Shown here: positions 35,222 through 44,195 of the stretch, piece by piece
Layout of the letters: each line of letters starts with the position of its first letter
How positions within the stretch are numbered: the stretch's first letter is position 1
NCBI GenBank assembly: GCA_002483425.1
Contig: DLHW01000025.1
Location: 7,062-54,216, forward strand
Reading direction: 5' to 3'
Length of the DNA stretch: 47,155 nt
Source: Methylococcaceae bacterium UBA7658
Lineage (GTDB): Bacteria; Pseudomonadota; Gammaproteobacteria; Methylococcales; Methylomonadaceae
Notes under the pieces: model-generated
Told to the model about the DNA's origin: nothing
The model's input: the letters and a program-made list of their open reading frames with translations, nothing else
Database searches by the model: none
Translations under genes and position numbers: made by a program

Positions 35222-36403
35222 ATGAAAGATGTGGTTATCTTAAGTGCTGTCCGTACTGCGATCGGTGAATACGGTGGTTCTCTGAAATCGAATGCACCGG
35301 CCGATTTGGCGGCAAAAGTAGTCCATGAGGCGCTATTACGTGCGCAGATTGATCCCAATGAAGTCGATCACCTGGTTTTTGGCAATGTTATTCACGGCGA
35401 AGCGCGCGATATGTACTTGGCGCGAGTTGCCTGTATCAATGGTGGATTACCGCAACATACGGCTGCGTTGACGGTCAATCGATTGTGCGGAAGCGGCTTG
35501 CAGGCAATAATTTCAGCGAGTCAGAGTATTCTGTTGAACGATACGCTGGCAGCCGTCGCCGGCGGTGCGGAATCGATGAGCCGAGCAGGTTATCTATTAC
35601 CGGCATTGCGTTGGGGACAACGGATGAATGGTGGTGTGACCATCGATATGATGGTAGGTGCTTTGACGGACCCTTTCGATCATGTGCACATGGGGATTAC
35701 TGCAGAAAATATCGCCGAGAAATGGTGTATCGACCGGGAGCAGCAAGACCGATTTTCAGCGGAAAGTCATCGCCGTGCGTTACATGCAATTAAAAAAGGT
35801 TATTTTAACAGTCAGATTCTACCGATTGAGATCATCGTCAATAAAGAAAAAGTGCTTTTTGATACCGATGAGCATCCCCGTGCAAATACCGATAGCCAAC
35901 GTTTAGCAAAGCTAGCCCCGGTTTTTAAGAAAGATGGGACAGTCACAGCAGGTAACGCATCGGGTATTAACGATGGTGCTGCAGCGTTAGTTTTGATGGA
36001 AAGTAAAGCAGCGGAGAAGCGTAACTTAAAGCCGCTGGCACGATTGGTTTCGTATGGGCACGCGGGAGTTGATCCAAAGTTTATGGGGATTGGGCCAGTA
36101 CCGGCCGTTCGGCAAGCATTGAAACGTGCAAAGCTTAAACTATCCGATATCGATGTAATCGAATCTAATGAAGCCTTTGCCGCGCAAGCGTGTGCAGTGA
36201 TGCAAGAATTAGATTTTGATCCCAAAAAGACCAATCCGAATGGCGGTGCGGTAGCGTTGGGCCATCCGATTGGTGCGACTGGAAGTATACTGACGATCAA
36301 AGCGATTTACGAATTGCATCGCTGCCGTAAGCGCTACGCGTTAGTCACGATGTGTATTGGTGGCGGACAAGGCATTGCTGCCATTTTCGAACGACTCTAT
36401 TAA
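35222..36403 (+). CDS. Acetyl-CoA acetyltransferase / beta-ketothiolase
   Basis: A 393-residue thiolase II. The acyl-accepting C89 is in NRLCGSGLQ, H348 is in GHPIGATG and C378 is in CIGGGQG, so the catalytic set is complete. NASGINDGAAALVLM and ESNEAFAAQACA are family blocks. It condenses two acetyl-CoA (or acyl-CoA plus acetyl-CoA) reversibly, as used for polyhydroxybutyrate or fatty acid routes. No phaB or phaC is in the window, so the pathway is open. AGGTGGAAAG lies before the ATG. Confidence 0.95.
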   Translation: MKDVVILSAVRTAIGEYGGSLKSNAPADLAAKVVHEALLRAQIDPNEVDHLVFGNVIHGEARDMYLARVACINGGLPQHTAALTVNRLCGSGLQAIISASQSILLNDTLAAVAGGAESMSRAGYLLPALRWGQRMNGGVTIDMMVGALTDPFDHVHMGITAENIAEKWCIDREQQDRFSAESHRRALHAIKKGYFNSQILPIEIIVNKEKVLFDTDEHPRANTDSQRLAKLAPVFKKDGTVTAGNASGINDGAAALVLMESKAAEKRNLKPLARLVSYGHAGVDPKFMGIGPVPAVRQALKRAKLKLSDIDVIESNEAFAAQACAVMQELDFDPKKTNPNGGAVALGHPIGATGSILTIKAIYELHRCRKRYALVTMCIGGGQGIAAIFERLY

Positions 36404-36458
36404 GCATGTGCTGCGTCGACAACACCTTTGTAATTCATGTAAACGGGTAGAAAAATCG

Positions 36459-36917
36459 ATGATTATTTTGCATAAAAATTTATCTAAGACCATGCGTTAT
36501 TTATTTTTTCTTATTTTTTGGCTGGCTACAACGCTAACGCTGGCTGAACCTAGTGACAACCGAGTACTCACACCCGATGAAGCCAGGAATGTAGAAATTC
36601 TTCAACTAGAAAAAACCATGGCACGCCTTTCTCAAGAATCCCAGGCTGCATACCAGCAATTTTTGATGACACAAGAAATGCGCCGCAATGAAATGGCGCA
36701 ACCGGTCGACCCTGTTCCATTTAATCCTACGGGTAAAAGCATTCCAGTGCCCAATTACGAGGATATGATTCAACGCAGAAAAGAGAAGGATGACCGTTTG
36801 GCAAAATATACCGAAGATCTGGATCGGCTTTATTCCCGTTACCAGTCTTTAGAAATGGAAAGAGAGGGAATCTTTCAAAGAATTAGGTCACTCGAACAAA
36901 AAAAAGCTGAAGAATAA
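36459..36917 (+). CDS. Secreted coiled-coil protein of unknown function
   Basis: About 152 residues. A signal peptide (MRYLFFLIFWLATTLTLAE) is preceded by an optional 11-residue extension. Two charged helical stretches follow (ARNVEILQLEKTMARLSQES and DRLAKYTEDLDRLYSRYQSLEMERE), separated by a Pro-rich loop (PVDPVPFNPTGKSIPVPNY). I placed the start at ATG 36459 because of an upstream GGG; ATG 36492 is equally plausible and gives the cleaner signal. A longer frame begins inside the thiolase gene and is not real. It is convergent with cysG. No family is recognised. Confidence 0.65.
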   Translation: MIILHKNLSKTMRYLFFLIFWLATTLTLAEPSDNRVLTPDEARNVEILQLEKTMARLSQESQAAYQQFLMTQEMRRNEMAQPVDPVPFNPTGKSIPVPNYEDMIQRRKEKDDRLAKYTEDLDRLYSRYQSLEMEREGIFQRIRSLEQKKAEE

Positions 36918-36962
36918 TGCCATGATCTTGATTGAAGGTGGCGTTTCTTAAACAGGTTTTGC

Positions 36963-38393
36963 TTAGGTTTGCGTTTTTGTTGGAAGGATGCTGGTTGGCG
37001 AGGTATTGTCAGTTGGAGTAAACCACGCCAGTTTCTCACGGAGTTGTACCACGCTGCCCACAATAATTAATGTGGGTGCTTTAAGTTTAGCTTCCTCTGC
37101 AGTTTCAGGTAATGTCTGTAACGTACCGGTGATGATTTTTTGCCGTGGTGTTGTCCCTTGCTGGATGATTGCTGCAGGTGTATCGGCAGCTAAGCCATGA
37201 TGAATGAGTTGTTGACATAGGATGGGTAAGCCTAACAGTCCCATGTAGATCACAATGGTTTGATTCGGTCGTGCGAGGGTTGGCCAATCTAAGTCAATCG
37301 TATCGTTTTTCAAATGGCCGGTGACAAAAGTGCAAGACTGCGCATAATCGCGGTGTGTCAATGGAATACCCGCATATGCAGCAACACCCGATGCAGCAGT
37401 GATGCCTGGCACTACTTGGAAAGGTATTCGATGCGATGCCAGTGTTTCAATTTCTTCACCGCCACGACCAAAAATAAATGGGTCGCCTCCTTTTAGCCGC
37501 AGCACACGTTTCCCTTCTTGCGCCAACCGCACCAGCAATTGGTTAATGGATTCTTGTTCCATGGTGTGATGACTGCGTTCTTTGCCCGCATAGATGCGCG
37601 TTGCATCGCGCCTTACCAGATCGAGGATATCTGCAGAGACTAAGCGGTCGTAAATCACCACATCGGCTTGTTGCATCAAACGCATGGCACGAAACGTCAA
37701 TAGATCGGGATTGCCAGGGCCTGCACCGACTAAATATACTTCACCGCGCGGTGGCTCATTTTTTTCGTGCTGCAATGATTGCAATAAATAATCTTCTGCA
37801 GCTTGCTCTTTACCTGCCAAAATTCTTTCTGTAAAAGGCCCTTGCAGCATTTTTTCCCAGAAAATGCGCCTGTTCTCCGCATGTTTGAAATGTGCCTTGA
37901 CCTGGTGGCGAAATTTCCCGGCGATTTGCGCTAATCGCCCATAAGCCGCAGGTATCCACGTTTCCAATTGTGCTCGCAATAACCGTGCAAGTACGGGCGA
38001 CTGTCCGCTACTCGAAATGGCAATCAGCAATGGTGATCGGTCAATAATCGAAGGCATGATGAAAGTACATAATGCCGGATGATCAACCACATTGACGGGA
38101 ATATTGCACGTTTGTGCTGCACTGGAAACGAGCTGATTGGTGGAAAAATCATCGGTAGCAGCGATGACCAACGCGGCATTATCCAATAATCTAGGGTGAA
38201 AGGATTCAGCGATGTGCTGAATCTCTGCTCGAGCCTGCGCATCTTTGAGCGTTTCAATTAATTCGGTTGCCACGACAGTAACATGCGCACCGGCGCGAAG
38301 TAGCGCTGAAACTTTACGTGCAGCAACTTCTCCACCGCCGATCACCAGGCATGTTTTGTTTCTGATATCGAGAAAAACAGGTAAGAAGTCCAT
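36963..38393 (-). CDS. cysG: Siroheme synthase (bifunctional CysG)
   Basis: A trifunctional enzyme of 476 residues making sirohaem from uroporphyrinogen III. The N-terminal half is precorrin-2 dehydrogenase/sirohydrochlorin ferrochelatase, with CLVIGGGEVAARKVSALLRA (NAD-binding), PSIIDRSPLLIAISS and a helical dimerisation region. The C-terminal half is uroporphyrinogen III methyltransferase (SUMT), with VYLVGAGPGNPDLLTFRAMR, RLKGGDPFIFGRGGEE, VVPGITAASGVAAYAGIPLTHR and IVIYMGL. The start ATG at 38393 gives the conserved MDFLPVFLDIR; a TTG nine codons earlier is less likely. Sirohaem serves assimilatory sulfite and nitrite reductases, neither of which is in the window. Confidence 0.94.
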   Translation of the reverse strand: MDFLPVFLDIRNKTCLVIGGGEVAARKVSALLRAGAHVTVVATELIETLKDAQARAEIQHIAESFHPRLLDNAALVIAATDDFSTNQLVSSAAQTCNIPVNVVDHPALCTFIMPSIIDRSPLLIAISSSGQSPVLARLLRAQLETWIPAAYGRLAQIAGKFRHQVKAHFKHAENRRIFWEKMLQGPFTERILAGKEQAAEDYLLQSLQHEKNEPPRGEVYLVGAGPGNPDLLTFRAMRLMQQADVVIYDRLVSADILDLVRRDATRIYAGKERSHHTMEQESINQLLVRLAQEGKRVLRLKGGDPFIFGRGGEEIETLASHRIPFQVVPGITAASGVAAYAGIPLTHRDYAQSCTFVTGHLKNDTIDLDWPTLARPNQTIVIYMGLLGLPILCQQLIHHGLAADTPAAIIQQGTTPRQKIITGTLQTLPETAEEAKLKAPTLIIVGSVVQLREKLAWFTPTDNTSPTSILPTKTQT

Positions 38394-38430
38394 TGTGGAG
38401 AACTGTACCTGAGCGGCCAAAATAAAGGAA

Positions 38431-38462
38431 GCACCTTAAAATAACTAAGCTTTTTAAGGTGC
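38431..38462 (-). terminator. Rho-independent terminator of pstS
   Basis: Read on the minus strand, GCACCTTAAAA pairs with TTTTAAGGTGC across a 10-base loop, then TTCCTTTATTTT. An 11-base-pair stem with a U-rich tail 28 bases past the pstS stop makes a good intrinsic terminator. Confidence 0.75.
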
Positions 38463-38490
38463 CTCCTGTTACAACACAAAGAATTGTAGG

Positions 38491-39489
38491 TTATAGGCTC
38501 GATTCCATTTTTAGAATATCTTCGAGTTTGATGTTGACACCAGAACCTTTAAATACTGTACCGACTTTGCGCTTTTGCAAATGCTCTAGGTTTAATTGAT
38601 AGACTTCTTTGGAAAGCGGGAAATATTTCACTTCATCGACAAGAGTTGCTGCATTAGCCATATAGAATTTAACAAATTCATCAACTTCAGGTTTATCTGC
38701 TGACTTTGCATTGATGTAAATAAATATGGGTCGGGAAAGCGGTTTATAGCTGTTGTTTTCGACCGTTGCGGCTGAAGGTAATACACCACCATTACCGCTA
38801 TCGACCGCCGCAGCGGTAACGCGTTTGCTATTTTCGATGTAATACGCGAAGCCAAAAAAGCCAAGTGCATAAATATCACTTGCAACGCCTTGGACTAAAA
38901 CATTGTCATCTTCCGAAGCAGTGAAATCACCACGGCTTGATTTGGCTTTGCCGACAATCGCTTCAGTGAAATATTCAAAGGTACCGGAATCTGCACCGGC
39001 GCCATATAATTTGATTTTTTTATCGGGCCAAGCAGGATTGATTTGATTCCATTGGGTAATTTTTCCTTGCGCTTCAGGTTCCCAAATTTTCTTCAATTCT
39101 TCGACCGTAATGGTTTGACTCCAGTTGTTTTTGGGATTAATGACCACGGTCAATGCATCGTAAGCAATCGGCATTTCGATAAACTGTATGCCTTGTTGCT
39201 TGCAAGCTTCTATTTCCGTCGCGGTGATCGGGCGAGAAGCATTGACGACATCGATTTCATTGCGGCAAAACTTCTTGAAACCGCCGCCAGTACCCGAAAT
39301 TCCAACGGTAACCCGGATCGCCCCCTTTTTAGAGGCTTGGAAATCCTCTGCCACTGCCTCGGTGATAGGAAACACCGTACTCGATCCATCAACTTTAACA
39401 AGTGGGCTTGCGTTGACGGAAGTGGCCAACACAAATGCGGCAAGAACGGTACCGGCTGCCAGTATTTTTGCATGAACTATAGAAAACAT
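38491..39489 (-). CDS. pstS: Phosphate-binding protein PstS family
   Basis: A periplasmic substrate-binding protein of 332 residues from the PstS family. After a signal peptide (MFSIVHAKILAAGTVLAAFV ... NA) come VDGSSTVFPITEAVAEDF and ISGTGGGFKKFCRNEIDVVNASRPI, the two loops that ligate phosphate. GAGADSGTFEYFTE forms the third. The ATG at 39489 has a GGAGAGAGA ribosome site; a longer frame to 39510 lacks one. It is a single gene here; pstC, pstA and pstB are not seen nearby. It has its own terminator, and a candidate Pho box lies upstream. Confidence 0.92.
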   Translation of the reverse strand: MFSIVHAKILAAGTVLAAFVLATSVNASPLVKVDGSSTVFPITEAVAEDFQASKKGAIRVTVGISGTGGGFKKFCRNEIDVVNASRPITATEIEACKQQGIQFIEMPIAYDALTVVINPKNNWSQTITVEELKKIWEPEAQGKITQWNQINPAWPDKKIKLYGAGADSGTFEYFTEAIVGKAKSSRGDFTASEDDNVLVQGVASDIYALGFFGFAYYIENSKRVTAAAVDSGNGGVLPSAATVENNSYKPLSRPIFIYINAKSADKPEVDEFVKFYMANAATLVDEVKYFPLSKEVYQLNLEHLQKRKVGTVFKGSGVNIKLEDILKMESSL

Positions 39490-39823
39490 ACTTCTCTCTC
39501 CAATAAACAAAAAGATTAAACGAGCAAATTGCGTAGTGACGATGTTATTGCAATATTATTACAGGATTGTGACAAGGATGTTTAAGTTTGCTGTTGTAGC
39601 AAGATTGACAGGTTTGATTGAAGCACTTCGCAAAAAATACACTACTATCAAGAAATGGCAAGGCAAAGAAGGAGGGTGAATGTTATGATCAGCTCAAACT
39701 TCGGACTAAACATCTAGGGTCAGGAATATTATTGGTTATCTTTCTTGAGAATAGTGTGAACCCACAGTAATTCTATAACTACTTGCTTAATACTAGATTC
39801 ATTCAAATGGAAGGGTAAATGTC
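39490..39823. other. 334-base divergent intergenic region
   Basis: It holds the pstS promoter side with the candidate Pho box (39558-39575). It also holds a 33-codon plus-strand frame at 39578-39679 (MFKFAVVARLTGLIEALRKK ... GKEGG) with a basic amphipathic-looking helix, and a strong GGAGG at 39671-39675 leading only to a 10-codon frame. I cannot support these as genes. Confidence 0.35.
39558..39575 (-). promoter_or_regulatory. Candidate PhoB box upstream of pstS
   Basis: On the minus strand TTGTCAC-AATC-CTGTAAT fits the Pho box layout of two CTGTCAT-like 7-mers separated by a 4-base AT-rich spacer. It lies about 70 bases upstream of the pstS start, where PhoB would replace the -35 element. 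Confidence 0.6.
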
Positions 39824-40972
39824 ATGAGAAAATATGGGGTTGTGATTATACAAAATTTTTGCTGCTGTATCTTACTGTTGACAGGGTTGTTGCTAGCTGC
39901 AAATCCTGTTCAGGCAGAAGTTAAGGCGGGCGATATTTTGGTTACCGATTATGCGAGTGGAACGGATGGGCGCGGTGCATTGGTTGCGGTAGATCCAGCA
40001 ACGGGTCAGCGTAGGATTCTCAGTGATTTTGGTAATGCGGTACAAGGCAGCCTCGGATCATCCCCGCTTAGCGTTGCAGTTTTCCGATGCAAATTGGAGG
40101 AGCGCACAGAATCGGCGAACAGTAAGGCTGAGAACAGAAATCCTCATGATTGCAGTAACGGAGAAACAGTGCAGATTTTTGTTTCTGATTCAACCGTTCT
40201 TCTTAAGGTCGACCCCAACAACGGCTATCGTACCTTCGTCAGCGATTTTGGTCAGGGTGATTTGAATGAAGGGGTTTTTAATTATGGCTTGGCCGTGAAT
40301 GCCAAAGGCAAGGTAATAGCGAGCCAATATAAGCAGGCACTGCCAAACCTTGAGATTCATCAGGTACTTGTTCGCATAGATCCTGAAACCGATACGCGGA
40401 CTCTTGTCAGTGATCTTTTTAATCCAGATCAGGGGGCGATTGATTCAGGTACGTTCATTACTGACCTTGTTATAGAACACTCAGGGAAAATTCTGATCGG
40501 CACAGCCAATGAAAATGATTATGCGAGTGGAGCAATCTTTCGGGTTAATCCAAGTACGGGCAAGCGAAAGCTGTTGAGCGACTTCACAAATGCTGCGCAA
40601 GGACCTGTTGCTAGCTTGTTCTTTAGCACCGGCCTGGCAACTGAGACTTCCAAGAAAATCGTAGCTATTGGCGGGAATTTCCTTTTGCGGATAGATCCGG
40701 AGACAGGGCAACGCACTGTTCTTAGCGATTTTGACAATCCAGTGCAAGGTATTACAGGATTTGCTCCCCGTGGCGCAGTAGTGGAAAAATCTGGAAAAAT
40801 AGTCGTAAGCGCTGTTGTGACTGAATTCTCTAGTTCCCTCTTCCGGATAGATCCAAAAACAGGGCAACGTACTTTGCTGAGTGATTCCGCTAACCCAGAA
40901 CAAGGCCCACCACTCACTGCATCTATTACTTACATGGCGACTGTACCGAAGGATGGTGACGTTGAGGATTAA
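39824..40972 (+). CDS. Secreted six-repeat propeller-like protein
   Basis: A 382-residue secreted protein. The signal peptide ends near QAE (residue 31). Six copies of a unit of type (V/I)(D/N)PxTGxRxLLSDFxNPxQG start at about residues 56, 129, 185, 241, 290 and 342, each preceded by beta strands of the pattern GKIxVxx. This fits a six-bladed beta-propeller (NHL/SMP-30-like) in the periplasm or outside. Between blades 1 and 2 there is an unusual hydrophilic insert with two Cys (CKLEERTESANSKAENRNPH ... C, residues 89-110). No catalytic motif is recognised. GGAAGGG precedes the ATG, and a terminator follows. Confidence 0.8.
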   Translation: MRKYGVVIIQNFCCCILLLTGLLLAANPVQAEVKAGDILVTDYASGTDGRGALVAVDPATGQRRILSDFGNAVQGSLGSSPLSVAVFRCKLEERTESANSKAENRNPHDCSNGETVQIFVSDSTVLLKVDPNNGYRTFVSDFGQGDLNEGVFNYGLAVNAKGKVIASQYKQALPNLEIHQVLVRIDPETDTRTLVSDLFNPDQGAIDSGTFITDLVIEHSGKILIGTANENDYASGAIFRVNPSTGKRKLLSDFTNAAQGPVASLFFSTGLATETSKKIVAIGGNFLLRIDPETGQRTVLSDFDNPVQGITGFAPRGAVVEKSGKIVVSAVVTEFSSSLFRIDPKTGQRTLLSDSANPEQGPPLTASITYMATVPKDGDVED

Positions 40973-41044
40973 GATTAAAAGCAAGTATCTGGTTCAATAA
41001 AACCATAAAATCTGTTTATTTGTTAAATTTCTTCGGGTTATATT

Positions 41045-41070
41045 CCCCGCTGCTTGTGGCGGGGTTCTTT
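41045..41070 (+). terminator. Intrinsic terminator of the propeller gene
   Basis: CCCCGC (41045-41050), loop TGCTTGTG, GCGGGG (41059-41064), then TTCTTTATT. A GC-rich stem followed by a T-rich run, about 70 bases past the stop of the plus-strand gene and just before the convergent RND pump gene. Confidence 0.7.
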
Positions 41071-41075
41071 ATTGG

Positions 41076-44000
41076 TTAACTCTTAATATCAACTTTGAAC
41101 CATGCTGCGTACATCGCAGGTAACGATAATAGGGTTAGCAAAGTTGCAACTGTTAAGCCTCCCATGATCGCCACTGCCATTGGCCCGAAAAAGGTACTTT
41201 GAGTAAGTGGAATCATTGCTAACACTGTAGCTGCAGCTGTAAGCACTATAGGCCGAAATCGACGGACGGTAGACTCAATAATGGCATTGGCATCAGATAA
41301 ACCAGCCTTCTTGTTCTGATCAATCTGATCAATTAGTATCACCGAATTGCGCATAATCATGCCGGACAATGCAATAGTGCCCAGCATGGCAACAAAGCCA
41401 AATGGTTGTCCAAACAGCAACAAAAAAAAAGCAACTCCAATCAATCCCAGTGGAGCAGTTAGCACAACTAGTATTACTCGCGAGAAGCTTTGTAATTGAA
41501 TCATTAGCACGGTTAAAACGCTTAATAAAAGCAATGGCATACCGGCAGCAACAGAATCGTTACCTTTGATAGATTCTTCTATTGCGCCGCCTGTTTCTAT
41601 CCAATATCCCATTGGAAGACTATTTTTGATTTCCTCGAGCTGCTGCTCAACTTGAATGGATACTGTTGGTGCTTGAATATTATCGTACAAATTTGCACGA
41701 ACAGTCATTGTTGGTACGCGGTCACGCCGCCAGATTACACCTTCCTCAAAATCATAATTAAAGCTAGCAATTTGCGATAACGACACACTTCGTCCAGTCG
41801 CAGTTGGAATCATTAGATTTTCCAGATTTGATAGATGCTTCCTTTCGATTGCTGCACCACGCATCATTACGTCAATACGTTCGATCCCTTCACGGAACTC
41901 AGTAATATATAAGCCATGTAACGCACCGTTAATCAGATTTGCCAGATCGTTGGAACTGACGCCAAGTAAGCGCGCTTTAGATTGATCAACTTCAACTTGT
42001 ATCACTTTTACAGGTTCATCCCAATCCAGTTGTACATTAGAAAGATGCGGATTATTGCGCATTACAGTAGCCACTCGATGGGCAATGCTACGCAACACAT
42101 CAAATTCTGGACCCGATACTCGGAACTGCACAGGAAAGCCGACCGGTGGCCCATTCTCTAGCCGCAAAACGCTAGCACGTAAACTAAGAAAATCTTCATC
42201 AAACAACTTAATTAGTTTGCTACGTAATTGTTCGCGTTGCTCAATATCCTGAGTCAGAATCACTATTTGAGCAAAACTGCGTTGTTGCAATTGCTGATCC
42301 AGAGGCAAGTAAAATCGTGGACTGCCGTTTCCGACATAGGCCACATAGTTTTCGATACCTTGTTGCAAATCTAGCCATGCCTCAAGTTTATTAACTTCAT
42401 ATTCAGTTGCTGCATAAGATGCTCCTTCCACCATGCGTAAATCAACGATCAGCTCTGGACGAGTTGAATCTGGGAAAAACTGTTGCTCGATAAATTTAAA
42501 GCTGAATAATGATGTGATGAATAACATCGCTGTTAGTACGACTACAATCCAACGATGTGTGATACATACGCTTACTAACTTGCGGAAATTTTGGAAAAAT
42601 AGAGTATTGTAAATATCGTGATTGGCGTGTATAGGAGTAGGTGTCGCCATTCTCGGCAGATATTTATTCAACCAATGTTTCCATCGTGATGATTTGCTAT
42701 CGTTACCACCATGATCCGGCAATAAGTGATAACCCAGATAGGGCACAAATACAACTGCTGCTATCCATGACACTAACAAAGCAATCACCACTACTTGGAA
42801 TATCGAGAAAGTATATTCACCGGTTGCCGAAGCTGCTGTGGCAATTGGCAAAAAGCCAGCTGCAGTTATTAATGTACCGCTCAGCATGGGCATCGCTGTT
42901 GATGTATAGGCGAATGCTGCCGCACGCGTACGTTCCCAACCTTGCTCCATTTTCGATGCCATCATTTCCACAGCAATAATGGCATCATCAACTAGTAAGC
43001 CTAGCGCCAGAATCAAAGCACCCAAGGAAATTTTCTGTAAACCTACATTAAACAAATACATTAACCAGAAAGTAATCGCCAGCACTACTGGAATACTAAT
43101 CGCCACAACAATTCCAGTTCGTAAGCCAAGTGACAGTAGACTAACCAGCAATACAATTAGAACCGCTTCGGCTAATGACTTAACAAACTCATTAACAGAA
43201 TGCTGAACAGCAATATGTTGCGAAGATACCGGAAGCAATTCCAATCCAATTGGCAATTGATCTTGAATCTTACTAACGATTGAATCGAGATCCCGCCCCA
43301 ACTTAATGATATCGCCCTTGCTCTGCATCACTACACCAATCAACATCGCATTTTGACCTTTGTAGCGCACGCGGTCGTTAGGTGGATCGTCAGTACCACG
43401 GGTTACCTTAGCAATATCTCCAAGGCGAAACTCACGGTTGTTTGCATGCAATCGAATATCGCGTATGTGTTCTATCTGATTGTAGCGGCCAGATACAGCA
43501 ATGCGGATTCGCTCAGATGTCGAATCAAAGTTACCACTGCTAGTTACCAGATTCTGTTTTGTTAGTGTTTCCAGAAGAATCGATGTATCAATGCCCAAGG
43601 TTGCTAATTTGGCGTTAGACAAATCAATAAAAATCCGCTGTTTCTGTTCTCCGAAAAAATCAACTTTAGCGACATCGGTTACACGTAACAATTCAGCACG
43701 CACGACCTCAGCTTGTCGCTTTAGCTCAGGATAATCGTAATCATCACCTCTCAATGCATAAAGGTTGCCATAAACATCACCAAACTCGTCATTAAAGAAT
43801 GGCCCCTCGATACCATTTGGTAAGGTATGTTTAATATCACCAATTTTTTTGCGTGTTTGGTACCAAATATTAGCGATTTCTGCAGGTGGAGTAGAGTCCT
43901 TGATTATCAGAAAAATGACGGACTCGCTTGGACGTGAATAGCTCCGCAAATAATCTAACCATGGCACTTCCTGTAATTTCTTTTCCAGTTTGTCGGTTAC

Positions 44001-44195
44001 TTGTTGCTCAACTTCACGCGCACTAGCTCCTGGCCAAGTTGTGCGTAATACCATGATCTTGAATGTAAATGGTGGATCTTCCGATTGCCCAAGCTTGCCG
44101 TATGACAGCATACCAATTAGAGTGAGCATTAACATGGCATACAACACCAAAGCCGGATGTTGTAACGCCCATGCAGAAAGATTGAATTTACTCAT
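41076..44195 (-). CDS. AcrB-type RND efflux pump
   Basis: A 1039-residue inner-membrane RND transporter with twelve helices and two periplasmic loops. Helix 4 reads LGLLVDDAIIAVEMM: the adjacent Asp pair is the AcrB-type proton relay, unlike the single Asp of metal pumps such as the one at 9.9 kb. Early blocks GKLGQSEDPPFTFKIMVLRTTWPGASAREVEQQVT resemble the branch of RND pumps whose adaptors are lipoproteins. It probably exports organic compounds. Its start overlaps the adaptor's stop by 4 bases (ATGA). No outer-membrane channel gene is in this locus. Confidence 0.93.
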   Translation of the reverse strand: MSKFNLSAWALQHPALVLYAMLMLTLIGMLSYGKLGQSEDPPFTFKIMVLRTTWPGASAREVEQQVTDKLEKKLQEVPWLDYLRSYSRPSESVIFLIIKDSTPPAEIANIWYQTRKKIGDIKHTLPNGIEGPFFNDEFGDVYGNLYALRGDDYDYPELKRQAEVVRAELLRVTDVAKVDFFGEQKQRIFIDLSNAKLATLGIDTSILLETLTKQNLVTSSGNFDSTSERIRIAVSGRYNQIEHIRDIRLHANNREFRLGDIAKVTRGTDDPPNDRVRYKGQNAMLIGVVMQSKGDIIKLGRDLDSIVSKIQDQLPIGLELLPVSSQHIAVQHSVNEFVKSLAEAVLIVLLVSLLSLGLRTGIVVAISIPVVLAITFWLMYLFNVGLQKISLGALILALGLLVDDAIIAVEMMASKMEQGWERTRAAAFAYTSTAMPMLSGTLITAAGFLPIATAASATGEYTFSIFQVVVIALLVSWIAAVVFVPYLGYHLLPDHGGNDSKSSRWKHWLNKYLPRMATPTPIHANHDIYNTLFFQNFRKLVSVCITHRWIVVVLTAMLFITSLFSFKFIEQQFFPDSTRPELIVDLRMVEGASYAATEYEVNKLEAWLDLQQGIENYVAYVGNGSPRFYLPLDQQLQQRSFAQIVILTQDIEQREQLRSKLIKLFDEDFLSLRASVLRLENGPPVGFPVQFRVSGPEFDVLRSIAHRVATVMRNNPHLSNVQLDWDEPVKVIQVEVDQSKARLLGVSSNDLANLINGALHGLYITEFREGIERIDVMMRGAAIERKHLSNLENLMIPTATGRSVSLSQIASFNYDFEEGVIWRRDRVPTMTVRANLYDNIQAPTVSIQVEQQLEEIKNSLPMGYWIETGGAIEESIKGNDSVAAGMPLLLLSVLTVLMIQLQSFSRVILVVLTAPLGLIGVAFFLLLFGQPFGFVAMLGTIALSGMIMRNSVILIDQIDQNKKAGLSDANAIIESTVRRFRPIVLTAAATVLAMIPLTQSTFFGPMAVAIMGGLTVATLLTLLSLPAMYAAWFKVDIKS

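Noticed and set aside
36357..36458. N-terminal extension of the secreted coiled-coil protein into the thiolase gene
   Set aside because: The extension lies inside the thiolase coding region and would destroy the signal peptide.
9899..44195. The two RND pumps as a duplicated system
   Set aside because: Helix 4 differs (single Asp metal type versus Asp-Asp drug type) and the gene sets differ, so they belong to different RND families.
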